Shown here piece by piece: positions 1 to 8,178 of a DNA stretch of 64,000 bases (positions are counted from its first letter, which is position 1; each line of letters starts with the position of its first letter). The position numbers and the translations under genes are program-made. The notes under the pieces are model-generated. The model saw only the letters and a program-made list of their open reading frames with translations, was not told the DNA's origin and searched no databases. Where the stretch lies: positions 360,001 to 424,000 of the forward strand of contig JADJPD010000005.1 in assembly GCA_016713435.1 (NCBI GenBank), written 5' to 3'. Source of the DNA: Gemmatimonadota bacterium. GTDB taxonomy: Bacteria > Gemmatimonadota > Gemmatimonadetes > Gemmatimonadales > GWC2-71-9.

Positions 1-2091
1 GAAGCGGAAAAGGAGGAGACCGACGGGCGCATCTGGCACCTGCGCTACCCGCTCGCCGACGGCAGCGGCCACCTCACCGTGGCCACCACCCGTCCCGAGA
101 CCATGCTCGGCGACACGGCGGTGGCGGTGCACCCCAAGGACCCGCGCTACGCCGCCCTGGTGGGCCGCACGCTGCGGCTCCCGCTGGTGGACCGCGAGAT
201 CCCGATCGTGACGGACGAGGCCATCGATCCCGCCTTCGGGAGCGGCGCCGTCAAGGTGACGCCGGCGCACGACCCGGTGGACTTCGAGATCGGCCAGCGC
301 CACGGGCTGCCGCAGCTGGACGTGATGACCGACGACGCGCGGATGAACGACAGCGTGCCGGAGCGGTTCCGGGGGCTCGACCGCTTCGAGGCCCGCAAGC
401 GCGTGGTCCGGGAGTTCGAGGCCCTCGGGCTGCTCGAGAAGGTCGAGAACCACCGCCACGCCGTGGGCCACTGCTACCGCTGCGACACGGTGGTGGAGCC
501 GCGGCTCTCCGACCAGTGGTTCGTGCGGATGAAGCCGCTGGCCGAGCCGGCGGCGCGGGCGTACACCGAGGGACGGCTGCGCTTCATCCCCGAACGCCGG
601 GGCGAGGAATACGCCAACTGGATGGCCAACATCCGCGACTGGTGCATCTCGCGCCAGCTCTGGTGGGGGCACCGGATCCCGGTCTGGTACTGCGACGACT
701 GCGGCAAGACCATCGTCAGCCGCACCGACGTCACCCGGTGCTCCTGCGGTGGCAGCGTGCGCCAGGACCCGGACGTGCTCGACACCTGGTTCTCCAGCTG
801 GCTGGTGCCCTTCTCCAGCCTGGGCTGGCCGGAGCAGACCGACGACCTGCGCCGCTTCTACCCCGGTTCCGTGCTGGTCACCGCGCCTGAGATCCTGTTC
901 TTCTGGGTGGCCCGGATGGTGATGGCGGGCTGCGAGTTCATGGGCGACATCCCGTTCCACACCGTCTACCTCCACGGCACGGTGCGCGACACGCAGCACC
1001 GCAAGATGTCCAAGTCGCTCGGCAACGGCATCGATCCGCTCGAGGTGGTGGAGAAGTTCGGCGCCGACGCGCTCCGCTACACCGTCATCAGCGGGATGGC
1101 CGTGGGCACCGACGTGATCCTCGACCCCGCCGACCTCGAGACCTCGTTTGCCCCGGGCCGGAACTTCGCCAACAAGCTCTGGAACGTGGGACGGTTCATC
1201 CTCACCAACCTGGGTGAGGCGCGACCCCGCCCGCTGGCCGGGACGCACCGGGACGTCGTGAAGCCGGCGGAGCTCGGGCTCGCCGACCGCTGGATCATCG
1301 CGCGCTGCGACCGGATGGTGCGGGAGGCCACGGAGAACTACGAGAAGTACCGCCTCAACGACGCCGCGGCCGCCGTGTACCACTTCGTGTGGAGCGACCT
1401 GGCCGACTGGTACCTGGAACAGGCCAAGCCCCGCCTCTACGGCTCGGAGCCGGGCGGGGACGTGGCACGGGGCGTCATCGCGCGGACTTTCGAGGTGGCC
1501 CTGGGGGTGCTGCATCCCATCATGCCGTTCATCACCGAGGCCCTCTGGCAGCGCCTGCCGGGCCGCGTGGCCGGCCAGACGCTGATGCTCGCCCCCTGGC
1601 CCCGCCCCGATGGCCGCGCGCCCGACGCGGCGGCGGAGAAGGACTTCGCGCTGGTGCAGGAGCTGGTGGGCGCCATCCGGCAGATCCGCGCGGAGTACGG
1701 CGTGGAGCCGGGGAAGTCGGTCAACGTCCGGGTGGGCCGCCGGCCCCCCCCGTTCGCGGCCGAGGAAGGCACCATCCGCCGGCTCGCCAAGGTGGCCGAG
1801 ATGAGCTACGGGGCCCCGCCGAGCGCGCCGGGTGCGCATGCGGTGCTGGTGGACGGCACCGAGGTCTACATCGCGCTTGGGGACCTGGTGGACCTGCAGA
1901 AGGAAAGGGACCGGCTCGCCGGCGAGAAGGCCCGCCTGGAGCAGCTGCTGGTGGCGCAGCGCGGCAAGCTGGGCAACGAGAGCTTCGTGAGCCGGGCCCC
2001 CGCGGCGGTAGTTGAGAAAGAGCGGGCCCGGCTGGCGCAGCTCGAGGAGCAGGTGCGGGCCATCGCCGGCAAGCTGGAGCAGCTCGGGTGA
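1..2091 (+). CDS. valS: Valine--tRNA ligase, 5'-truncated by window edge
   Basis: Class I aminoacyl-tRNA synthetase that charges tRNA-Val in the cytoplasm. The frame is open from base 1, so the N-terminal part with the HIGH motif lies outside the window. Visible parts: the editing (CP1) domain with ATTRPETMLGDTAV near base 80; the catalytic-fold continuation with WCISRQLWWGHRIPVWYC and a cysteine knuckle (CDDCGK, then CSCGG) near bases 640-755; the KMSKS loop as RKMSKSLGNGIDP near base 1000; the anticodon-binding helical domain; and a C-terminal coiled coil rich in E/R/L/Q (about bases 1880-2085), which is typical of ValRS and separates it from IleRS and LeuRS. The stop overlaps the next start as GTGA, so the downstream lipoprotein gene is probably translationally coupled. 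Family assignment is firm. Confidence 0.97.
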   Translation, partial: EAEKEETDGRIWHLRYPLADGSGHLTVATTRPETMLGDTAVAVHPKDPRYAALVGRTLRLPLVDREIPIVTDEAIDPAFGSGAVKVTPAHDPVDFEIGQRHGLPQLDVMTDDARMNDSVPERFRGLDRFEARKRVVREFEALGLLEKVENHRHAVGHCYRCDTVVEPRLSDQWFVRMKPLAEPAARAYTEGRLRFIPERRGEEYANWMANIRDWCISRQLWWGHRIPVWYCDDCGKTIVSRTDVTRCSCGGSVRQDPDVLDTWFSSWLVPFSSLGWPEQTDDLRRFYPGSVLVTAPEILFFWVARMVMAGCEFMGDIPFHTVYLHGTVRDTQHRKMSKSLGNGIDPLEVVEKFGADALRYTVISGMAVGTDVILDPADLETSFAPGRNFANKLWNVGRFILTNLGEARPRPLAGTHRDVVKPAELGLADRWIIARCDRMVREATENYEKYRLNDAAAAVYHFVWSDLADWYLEQAKPRLYGSEPGGDVARGVIARTFEVALGVLHPIMPFITEALWQRLPGRVAGQTLMLAPWPRPDGRAPDAAAEKDFALVQELVGAIRQIRAEYGVEPGKSVNVRVGRRPPPFAAEEGTIRRLAKVAEMSYGAPPSAPGAHAVLVDGTEVYIALGDLVDLQKERDRLAGEKARLEQLLVAQRGKLGNESFVSRAPAAVVEKERARLAQLEEQVRAIAGKLEQLG

Positions 2092-3509
2092 GGCGGCCCG
2101 CCACCCGCACCCTCGCGGCCCTCGGCCTGCTCGGCGCCATCGTGGCCTGCGCCCGCATCGGCCCGCCCGCCGGGGGGCCGGAGGACAAGGTGGCCCCGGT
2201 GCTCATCGCCACGCAGCCGGAGTCGGTGGGGGTGTATCCCGACTGGCACCGGCCGGTGGAGTTCCGCTTCGACGAGGTGATCAGCGAGGGCGGCCAGGCC
2301 AGCATGGGGCTCGGCACCGGCGACCTCGAGAAGCTGGTGCTGCTCTCGCCCAGCAGGGGCGTGCCCCGGGTGCGCTGGAAGCGCGACCACATCACCGTGG
2401 AGCCGCGCGACGGCTGGAAGCCCAACCGTGTCTATCGCGTGGAGCTCCTGCCGGGCATCACCGACCTGCGCCGCAACCGTGCCGACACCACCGCCATCCT
2501 GACCTTCTCCACCGGCGCCCCCGCCCCGACCGACACCCTCCGCGGCTTCGCCGTGGACTGGGTGCAGGGCCGGCCCGCGCGGGTGGCGCTCCTCGAGCTG
2601 GTGCTGGGGCCCGACAGCCTGGCGTATCGTGCGGTGACCGATTCCAGCGGCCGATTTGCCGTGGGCCCGCTGCCCCGCGGCGATTACGTGGTTTACGCCG
2701 CCATCGACCAGAACAAGAACACCCAGCGCGAGCGGCGCGAGGCATACGATTCCACCCTGGTGGCGGCCGGCCGGACGGATGCAGGCGTCCTCTGGATCAT
2801 CCCGCGCGACACCACCGGCCCCCGCCTCACGCAGGCCGCCCCGAACGACAGCGTGAGCGTCACCCTCACCTTCTCGAGTCCGCTGGATCCTTACCAGCCG
2901 GTGGACAGCCTGACCGTGCGGCTCCTGCACCTGCCGGACTCGACGCTGGTCCCGGTGCGGTCGCTGCTCCCCAAGGCGCTCGACGACAGCCTGCAGAAGC
3001 AGCTCCGCGCCCGGGCCGACTCGCTCCGCGCCGACTCGGTGCGCGCCGCCCAGGCCGACTCCGCGAAGGCCGACACCACCCGCCGTGACGTGGCCCGCCC
3101 GCCCCGCCCCGGCGCGCTCCCGCCCACCAAGCAGCCCGGCCCGCCCGCGGTGCCCGGCGGCAAGCCCACCCCGGGAGAGCCCGGCGAAGGCGGTGGCCTC
3201 CGCAATCGCACGGGGCCGGCCAAGGATCCCGTGGCGGATTCCATCATCGCGACGCGGCCCCGCCTCTATGACAAGCTGGTGCTGCGGGTGGACTCCGCCT
3301 TCGTCCCGGAGGCCAAGTTCGTGGTGGAGGTGCTCGGCGTGCGGAGCGCGGCGGGGGTCCCCGGCACGGCGCGGAACGGCTTTGCCATCCCGAAGAAGCC
3401 CGCCCAAGCCGCCACCGACTCCACGGCGGCGGCCCGGGACAGCACCGCCACGCCGGCGCCTGCCCGACCCCCCGCCGACTCCGCACCGCCGCCCGCCCCG
3501 AAGCCATGA
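2088..3509 (+). CDS. Ig-like (SbsA/Big_5-type) lipoprotein with Pro-rich tail
   Basis: 473 aa starting at GTG, overlapping valS by 4 bases. An N-terminal signal peptide ends in a lipobox (IVAC at residues 18-21), so the mature protein should be a lipoprotein starting at CARIGPP. The segment CARIGPPAGGPEDKVAPV resembles the start of the Big_5 Ig-like lipoproteins common in Bacteroidota, where C-x-GGP-D-PP follows the lipid-anchored cysteine. One Ig-like domain follows (about residues 35-145), then a carboxypeptidase-regulatory-like sandwich (about 155-235) and a second Ig-like region. The middle has a charged coiled stretch rich in ADS and the C-terminal 100 residues are rich in Pro/Ala/Thr. 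No catalytic motif is visible. The likely role is a structural or cell-envelope protein, and the exact function is unknown. Confidence 0.8.
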   Translation: MRRPATRTLAALGLLGAIVACARIGPPAGGPEDKVAPVLIATQPESVGVYPDWHRPVEFRFDEVISEGGQASMGLGTGDLEKLVLLSPSRGVPRVRWKRDHITVEPRDGWKPNRVYRVELLPGITDLRRNRADTTAILTFSTGAPAPTDTLRGFAVDWVQGRPARVALLELVLGPDSLAYRAVTDSSGRFAVGPLPRGDYVVYAAIDQNKNTQRERREAYDSTLVAAGRTDAGVLWIIPRDTTGPRLTQAAPNDSVSVTLTFSSPLDPYQPVDSLTVRLLHLPDSTLVPVRSLLPKALDDSLQKQLRARADSLRADSVRAAQADSAKADTTRRDVARPPRPGALPPTKQPGPPAVPGGKPTPGEPGEGGGLRNRTGPAKDPVADSIIATRPRLYDKLVLRVDSAFVPEAKFVVEVLGVRSAAGVPGTARNGFAIPKKPAQAATDSTAAARDSTATPAPARPPADSAPPPAPKP

Positions 3510-4864
3510 CGGACCGGCGGCGGGAGCTCCCTTCGGTAGACCGCCTGCTCCGGGACCCTGCGATCGCCGAGCTGCTCCGGCACGCGCCGCGGAACGCCGT
3601 CGTGGCCGCCGCGCGTGAGGTGGTGCACCGCGCCCGCACCCGCCGGGCCGGCCCGCCGCCGGATTGGGGGGAGGCGGTCCGTGAGCAGCTGCAGGACATC
3701 GCCACCCGCTCGCTCCGCCCCGTCCTCAATGCCACCGGCGTGGTGCTCCACACCAACCTCGGGCGCGCGCCGCTGGCCCCCGCCGCGCTGGCCGCCATCG
3801 CGGAGGTGGCGGCCGGGTATTCCAGCCTGGAATACGACCTGCACGCCGGCACCCGCGGCCACCGCGCGGACCACTGCCGCACGCTGCTCGCGGAGCTGAC
3901 GGGGGCGGAGGATGGGCTGGCGGTCAACAACGCGGCCGGCGCCCTGGTGGTGGCCCTCAACGCCGTCGCGGCCGGGCGACGGGTGCTGATCAGCCGGGGC
4001 GAGCTCATCGAGATCGGAGGCTCGTTCCGCATTCCCGACATCATGGCCAAGAGCGGGGCCGTGCTGGCGGAGGTGGGGACCACCAACCGGACCCACCTGG
4101 GGGACTACGAGGCGGCGATCGCGGATGCCGCGGCCATCCTGACGGTGCACCGCTCCAACTTCGAGCAGCGGGGATTCGTGGCGTCGCCGCGGTCCGCGGA
4201 ACTCGCCGCGCTCGCCGGCCGCCACGGGATCCCTTACCTCGTTGATGTGGGGAGCGGGTTGCTGGCGGACCTCGCCCCGCACGGCCTCGAGGGCGAGCCC
4301 CGCGTGACCGAGGCGGTGGCGGCCGGCGCGTCCCTGGTGCTCTTCTCCGGCGACAAGCTCCTCGGCGGGCCGCAGGCCGGCTGCATCGTGGGGACCCGGA
4401 CCTGGGTGGCCGCCGTGCGCAGCAACCCGTTTGCCCGCGCCCTGCGGGCCGACAAGCTGACGCTGGCCGCGCTGGAGGCCACGCTCGCGGTCTATCGTGA
4501 CCCGGACCGGGCCCTCTCGGAGATCCCCGTGCTCGCGATGCTCACCACCCCGGCCGACGTCCTGGCCGCGCGGGCGCAGGCGCTGGCCGCGGCGTGCCCG
4601 GCGGCGCTGGCGCCGAGACTGCTCCCTGGCCACTCCGCGGTGGGCGGGGGGGCGTTCCCCGAAGCCCCGCTCCCCACCACCCTCGTGGCCCTCGACCCCG
4701 GCACGCTCGGGGCCCACGGCCTGGCCCTCCGCCTGCGCCTCGGCGAGCCCGCCCTCGTGGTGCGCGTGGAGGACGGCCAGGTGGTGCTCGACCCGCGCAC
4801 GCTCCCCCCGGAGCGCGCCTCTGACGTGGCGCGCGCGCTCGCCGCCGCGCTGCAGGACCCCTAG
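3506..4864 (+). CDS. selA: L-seryl-tRNA(Sec) selenium transferase
   Basis: 452 aa, the usual length for bacterial SelA. This PLP enzyme converts Ser-tRNA(Sec) to Sec-tRNA(Sec) with selenophosphate as donor. The N-terminal helical tRNA-binding domain starts LPSVDRLLRDPAI. The fold-type I PLP domain holds NATGVVLHTNLGRAPL (residues 75-90), and the Schiff-base lysine is probably K284 in SGDKLLGGPQAG. R119 and the GTTNRTHLGDY stretch also match the family. The ATG overlaps the stop of the previous gene (ATGA). Neither selB, selD nor a tRNA-Sec gene lies in this window, so the rest of the selenocysteine machinery must be elsewhere if the pathway works. No T-rich terminator follows on this strand; the hairpin at 4876-4901 may still act. 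Confidence 0.95.
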   Translation: MTDRRRELPSVDRLLRDPAIAELLRHAPRNAVVAAAREVVHRARTRRAGPPPDWGEAVREQLQDIATRSLRPVLNATGVVLHTNLGRAPLAPAALAAIAEVAAGYSSLEYDLHAGTRGHRADHCRTLLAELTGAEDGLAVNNAAGALVVALNAVAAGRRVLISRGELIEIGGSFRIPDIMAKSGAVLAEVGTTNRTHLGDYEAAIADAAAILTVHRSNFEQRGFVASPRSAELAALAGRHGIPYLVDVGSGLLADLAPHGLEGEPRVTEAVAAGASLVLFSGDKLLGGPQAGCIVGTRTWVAAVRSNPFARALRADKLTLAALEATLAVYRDPDRALSEIPVLAMLTTPADVLAARAQALAAACPAALAPRLLPGHSAVGGGAFPEAPLPTTLVALDPGTLGAHGLALRLRLGEPALVVRVEDGQVVLDPRTLPPERASDVARALAAALQDP

Positions 4865-4869
4865 GAACG

Positions 4870-4901
4870 AAAAAAGCGCGGGAGCCCGGAGGCTCCCGCG
4901 C
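4870..4901 (-). terminator. Rho-independent terminator of the lipoprotein gene at 4922
   Basis: An 11-bp perfect GC stem (4876-4886 pairing with 4891-4901) with a 4-base loop. Read on the minus strand it is followed by six T (4870-4875 are A on the plus strand). It lies between two convergent genes and can act fully only on the minus-strand transcript. Confidence 0.85.
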
Positions 4902-4921
4902 AGGGGTTGCGACGAGCGGGA

Positions 4922-5788
4922 TCAGTAGGTGAAGACGCTGACCGTGTCGTCGGGCACGCCGGACGAGTTGCCCACGAACGTGCCACTGATGATCTGGGGC
5001 GCCGCCCCCACCCGCTGCACCGTGACGACCCACTGGGTGGAATCCACGCCGCAATCCGACCAGTAGTCGAGGAACACCTTGTAGGTGCCGTTCGGCGCGG
5101 TGCCGGTGGGCCAGGTGATGTTTTCGTTGGAGTAGAAGACCCGCGGGCTCGCCTCGTTGGGGGAGCAGGCCGCATTGGCGTCGAGGTCGAGCAGGCCGCC
5201 GTTGGGCGCCGTCTTGTTGGCGAAGTAGATGTGGTTGGAGTCCGGGTCGATGACGTGGAGGTCCACGTCGGCGCTGTCGGTCCAGGAGGCGGTGATCTGG
5301 ATATCGCCGCTGCCCACCGCGATGACGCGGATCGCGTAGCTGGTCCAGCCGCTGAGGGCGCCGGCATCACCCACCGCGATCCGGACGACGAGCTGGCCGG
5401 CCGTGGCGCGGGTGTTCAGGTTCATGATCAGGTCCTCGGCCGAAACGCCGGCCGGGAGATCCACCTGGTAGTAGCCGTCGAGACCATCCACCGCGAGCAC
5501 CATCCGGGTGAACGCGCTAGCGGCGCTGACGCTCTGCTGGGCGCTGCCGCCGTTGACCACGACCGGGATCCCGTGCACGGCGGCGGTCAGGCTGCCACCG
5601 CCAACGGTGGGCAATCCGCGCACCAGCGTGGCCTGCTGGCCGGAGGAGCCGACCTGCACCCCGGCCACGAAGTCCTCGAGCAGGAAGCCCTGCCCTTCCT
5701 TGGTTTCGGCCGTGCAGCCGGAGAGCAGCGCCAGGGCGACGAGGGCGCCCGCGAAGCGGCGAGTGTGCTGGCTGAGCATGCGTACCAT
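4922..5788 (-). CDS. YfaP/DUF2135-like lipoprotein
   Basis: 288 aa from ATG 5788. An in-frame ATG at 5779, with AGGA upstream, is a possible alternative start, and the open frame extends further upstream without good support. The signal peptide ends in the lipobox LLSGC. The C-terminal half carries the DUF2135/YfaP-type motif: DSADVDLHVIDPDSNHIYF, then NGGLLDLDANAAC, a region describing YSNENITWPTGTAPNGTY, and a final beta strand TQWVVTVQRVG. Members of this family are secreted beta-sandwich proteins of unknown function; the acidic DVDLHV motif resembles a metal-binding loop. The gene stands alone, convergent with selA and divergent from purN. A related C-terminal domain occurs in the lipoprotein at 43837-45570. 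Confidence 0.78.
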   Translation of the reverse strand: MVRMLSQHTRRFAGALVALALLSGCTAETKEGQGFLLEDFVAGVQVGSSGQQATLVRGLPTVGGGSLTAAVHGIPVVVNGGSAQQSVSAASAFTRMVLAVDGLDGYYQVDLPAGVSAEDLIMNLNTRATAGQLVVRIAVGDAGALSGWTSYAIRVIAVGSGDIQITASWTDSADVDLHVIDPDSNHIYFANKTAPNGGLLDLDANAACSPNEASPRVFYSNENITWPTGTAPNGTYKVFLDYWSDCGVDSTQWVVTVQRVGAAPQIISGTFVGNSSGVPDDTVSVFTY

Positions 5789-5973
5789 CCTGTGCCTGCT
5801 GGTGATCGGGTTGGAAATCGCCCGTAGGAGGGCAAGGGGAGGGCCAGCGTGGGCCCCCCGCCGGGCCTCCGTCCCGGGAGCCGCGCCTAAGTGCAAGCTC
5901 CCCAAGGCATTGTCGGCCGGCGGGCCGAAAAACTGGAATCGCCGCCTCCCCCCATCCCGGGGTCTCTGGCCCC

Positions 5974-6002
5974 TTCAATGCGGCCCCGGACGGCCTTAAG
6001 TT
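5974..6002 (+). promoter_or_regulatory. Candidate sigma70-type promoter of purN (leaderless)
   Basis: A -10-like TAAGTT at 5997-6002, with a weak -35 TTCAAT at 5974-5979 (17-base spacer). The purN ATG lies 8 bases after the hexamer, so transcription would start at or beside the start codon. No ribosome-binding site precedes the ATG, which agrees with a leaderless message. Confidence 0.4.
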
Positions 6003-6010
6003 CTTGCGCC

Positions 6011-6619
6011 ATGCCAATGCGGCTTGCCGTCTGCGTCTCCGGCCGGGGGAGCAACCTGGTTGCCCTGCTCGAGGCGCTGACGGGCTCCGCCGAGGCGGAG
6101 GTGGTGCTGGTCCTCAGCAACAAGGCCGATGCCCCCGCCCTGGACCGGGCCCGCGAGCGGGGGATCCCCGCCGAGGCCTTCGAGAACTTCCGTGACGCCG
6201 CCGAGTGGCTCGAGCGGCTCGCCCGCCATCAGGTGGACCTCGTGGTCCTGGCAGGCTACCTCAAGCTGGTGCCGGCCGGGGTCATCTCGGCCTACCGCGG
6301 ACGCATCCTGAACATCCATCCCGCTCTCCTCCCCGACTTCGGTGGGCCCGGCATGTACGGGCATCACGTGCACGAGGCCGTGGTCCGGAGCGGTGTTCCC
6401 TTCTCGGGGGCCACCGTGCATCTCGTGGACGAGGAGTACGACCGGGGCGAGATCCTCGGCCAGGCCCGCGTCCCCGTGCTGCCGGGCGACACCGCCGACA
6501 CGCTCGCCGCCCGGGTGCTCGGCGCCGAGCACCGCCTGCTGCCGGCCGTGGTGCTGGCCGCGGCGGCGGCCGGGCGGCCCGTGCCCCTGCCGGCCCCCCT
6601 GAGCTTCTCTTCCCATTGA
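6011..6619 (+). CDS. purN: Phosphoribosylglycinamide formyltransferase (GART, PurN type)
   Basis: 202 aa, the normal PurN length. It transfers a formyl group from 10-formyl-THF to GAR in step 3 of purine synthesis. It starts MPMRLAVCVSGRGSNLVALL, with the phosphate-binding SGRGSNL loop. The folate-binding/catalytic region has DLVVLAGYLKLVP, then ILNIHPALLPDFGGPGMYG with the catalytic Asn-His pair, and HLVDEEYDRGEILGQ with the conserved Asp. ATG 6011 was chosen over an upstream in-frame ATG at 5891 because the extension has no family similarity and because a -10-like box sits just before it; ATG 6017 is also possible. It is followed after 10 bases by purH, forming a purine operon. Confidence 0.96.
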   Translation: MPMRLAVCVSGRGSNLVALLEALTGSAEAEVVLVLSNKADAPALDRARERGIPAEAFENFRDAAEWLERLARHQVDLVVLAGYLKLVPAGVISAYRGRILNIHPALLPDFGGPGMYGHHVHEAVVRSGVPFSGATVHLVDEEYDRGEILGQARVPVLPGDTADTLAARVLGAEHRLLPAVVLAAAAAGRPVPLPAPLSFSSH

Positions 6620-6629
6620 GGACCTGACT

Positions 6630-8159
6630 GTGCCGCGCGCGCTGATTTCGGTGAGTGACAAGCGGGGGATCGTGGCCTTCGCCCAGTCGCTGGTGGAACT
6701 GGGCTGGGAGATCATCTCCACCGGGGGGACCTTCAACGCGCTGCGCGCCGGCGGGGTGCCGGTGCTGTCGGTGGAGTCGGTGACCGGCTTCCCCGAGGTG
6801 CTCGACGGCCGGGTGAAGACCCTGCACCCGATGATCCACGCCGGCCTGCTGGCCCGGCGCGACATGCCGGAGCACATGGCCACGCTCGGCACCTGGAAGA
6901 TCCCGCCCATCGACCTGCTGGCGGTCAACCTCTATCCCTTCCGCGAGACCGTCGCGAAGCCCGACGTCTCCTTCGAGGACGCCATCGAGAACATCGACGT
7001 GGGCGGCCCCGCGATGCTCCGCTCCGCGGCCAAGAACCACGACTCGGTGGTGGTGGTGGTGGACCCGATGGACTACCCGCGCGTCATCGACATGCTGCGG
7101 CAGGGCGGTGTCGACGCCGAGTGCCGGCGGGCCTTCGCGGCCAAGGTGTTCAGCCACACGGCGGACTACGACGGGGCCATCGCCCGGTACCTGACGCCGC
7201 ACGAGGACGGGCTGCCGAGCCGGCTCGGGTTCTCCTTCGAGCGGCTCATGGAACTGCGCTACGGCGAGAACCCCAACCAGCGCGCCTCCCTCTATGTGGA
7301 CGAGGAGCCGCGCGGCCTCCGGGACCTCAAGCAGCGCCAGGGCAAGGAGCTTTCCTTCAACAACATCCTGGACCTCGACGCCGCCATGTGGACGGCCTCG
7401 CTGTGGCAGAGCGTGCCGGCCTGCGCGATCATCAAGCACAACACCCCGTGCGGCGTCGCGGTGGCGGGCGCGGTGAGCGAGGCCTGGCGGAAGGCGCTCT
7501 CCAGTGACCCGCTCTCCGCCTTCGGCGGCGTGGTGGCCTACAATACCGTGGTGGACAAGGCCACGGCCGAGGGCATGAAGGAGCTGTTCCTCGAGGTCAT
7601 CGTGGCGCCCTCGTTCACCGACGAGGCCCTGGCGGTCCTCGCCGCCAAGAAGAACCTCCGGGTGGTGGAGCTGCCGGTCTATCGCGGCCCGGGCGGGCTC
7701 GACTTCAAGCGGGTGCGGGGCGGCATGCTGGTGCAGGACCGCTTCCAGCCCCGGCTCAACGACCACGAGTGGAGCATCCCCACCCAGCGGAAGCCCACCG
7801 AGCAGGAGATGGTGGACCTGCGCTTCGCCTGGTGCGCGGTGGCGGCGGTCAAGTCCAACGCCGTCCTCCTCGCCAAGGGGGAGCAGACCATCGGTATCGG
7901 CGCGGGGCAGATGAGCCGGGTGGACAGTTCGTTCATGGCGGTCCACAAGGCCCGCCAGCAGCAGCACGAAACGCGGGGTGCCGTGCTCGCCTCGGACGCC
8001 TTCTTCCCCTTCCCGGACGGGGTCGAGGAAGCGGCTGCCGCCGGGATCACCGCCATCATCCAGCCGGGCGGCTCGGTGCGCGACGCGGACGTGATCGCCG
8101 CCGCCGACAAGCACGGCATCGCGATGGTGCTCACCGGCATGCGGCAGTTCCGGCACTAG
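6630..8159 (+). CDS. purH: Bifunctional AICAR transformylase/IMP cyclohydrolase
   Basis: 509 aa, the standard length; catalyses the last two steps of IMP synthesis. GTG start with GAGG about 9 bases upstream, overlapping the purN stop. The N-terminal MGS-like cyclohydrolase domain (about residues 1-190) includes ISVSDKRGIVAFAQSLVELG, STGGTFNAL and VKTLHPMIHAGLLARRD. The C-terminal transformylase domain (about 195-509) has LRYGENPNQRASLY, the folate/AICAR catalytic segment AIIKHNTPCGVAVA with the Lys-His pair, DPLSAFGGVVAYN, AVKSNAVLLAKG and SDAFFPFPDGVEEAA. All key motifs are present. Confidence 0.97.
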   Translation: MPRALISVSDKRGIVAFAQSLVELGWEIISTGGTFNALRAGGVPVLSVESVTGFPEVLDGRVKTLHPMIHAGLLARRDMPEHMATLGTWKIPPIDLLAVNLYPFRETVAKPDVSFEDAIENIDVGGPAMLRSAAKNHDSVVVVVDPMDYPRVIDMLRQGGVDAECRRAFAAKVFSHTADYDGAIARYLTPHEDGLPSRLGFSFERLMELRYGENPNQRASLYVDEEPRGLRDLKQRQGKELSFNNILDLDAAMWTASLWQSVPACAIIKHNTPCGVAVAGAVSEAWRKALSSDPLSAFGGVVAYNTVVDKATAEGMKELFLEVIVAPSFTDEALAVLAAKKNLRVVELPVYRGPGGLDFKRVRGGMLVQDRFQPRLNDHEWSIPTQRKPTEQEMVDLRFAWCAVAAVKSNAVLLAKGEQTIGIGAGQMSRVDSSFMAVHKARQQQHETRGAVLASDAFFPFPDGVEEAAAAGITAIIQPGGSVRDADVIAAADKHGIAMVLTGMRQFRH

Positions 8160-8178
8160 GCCCACAGCCCCAGGACCC

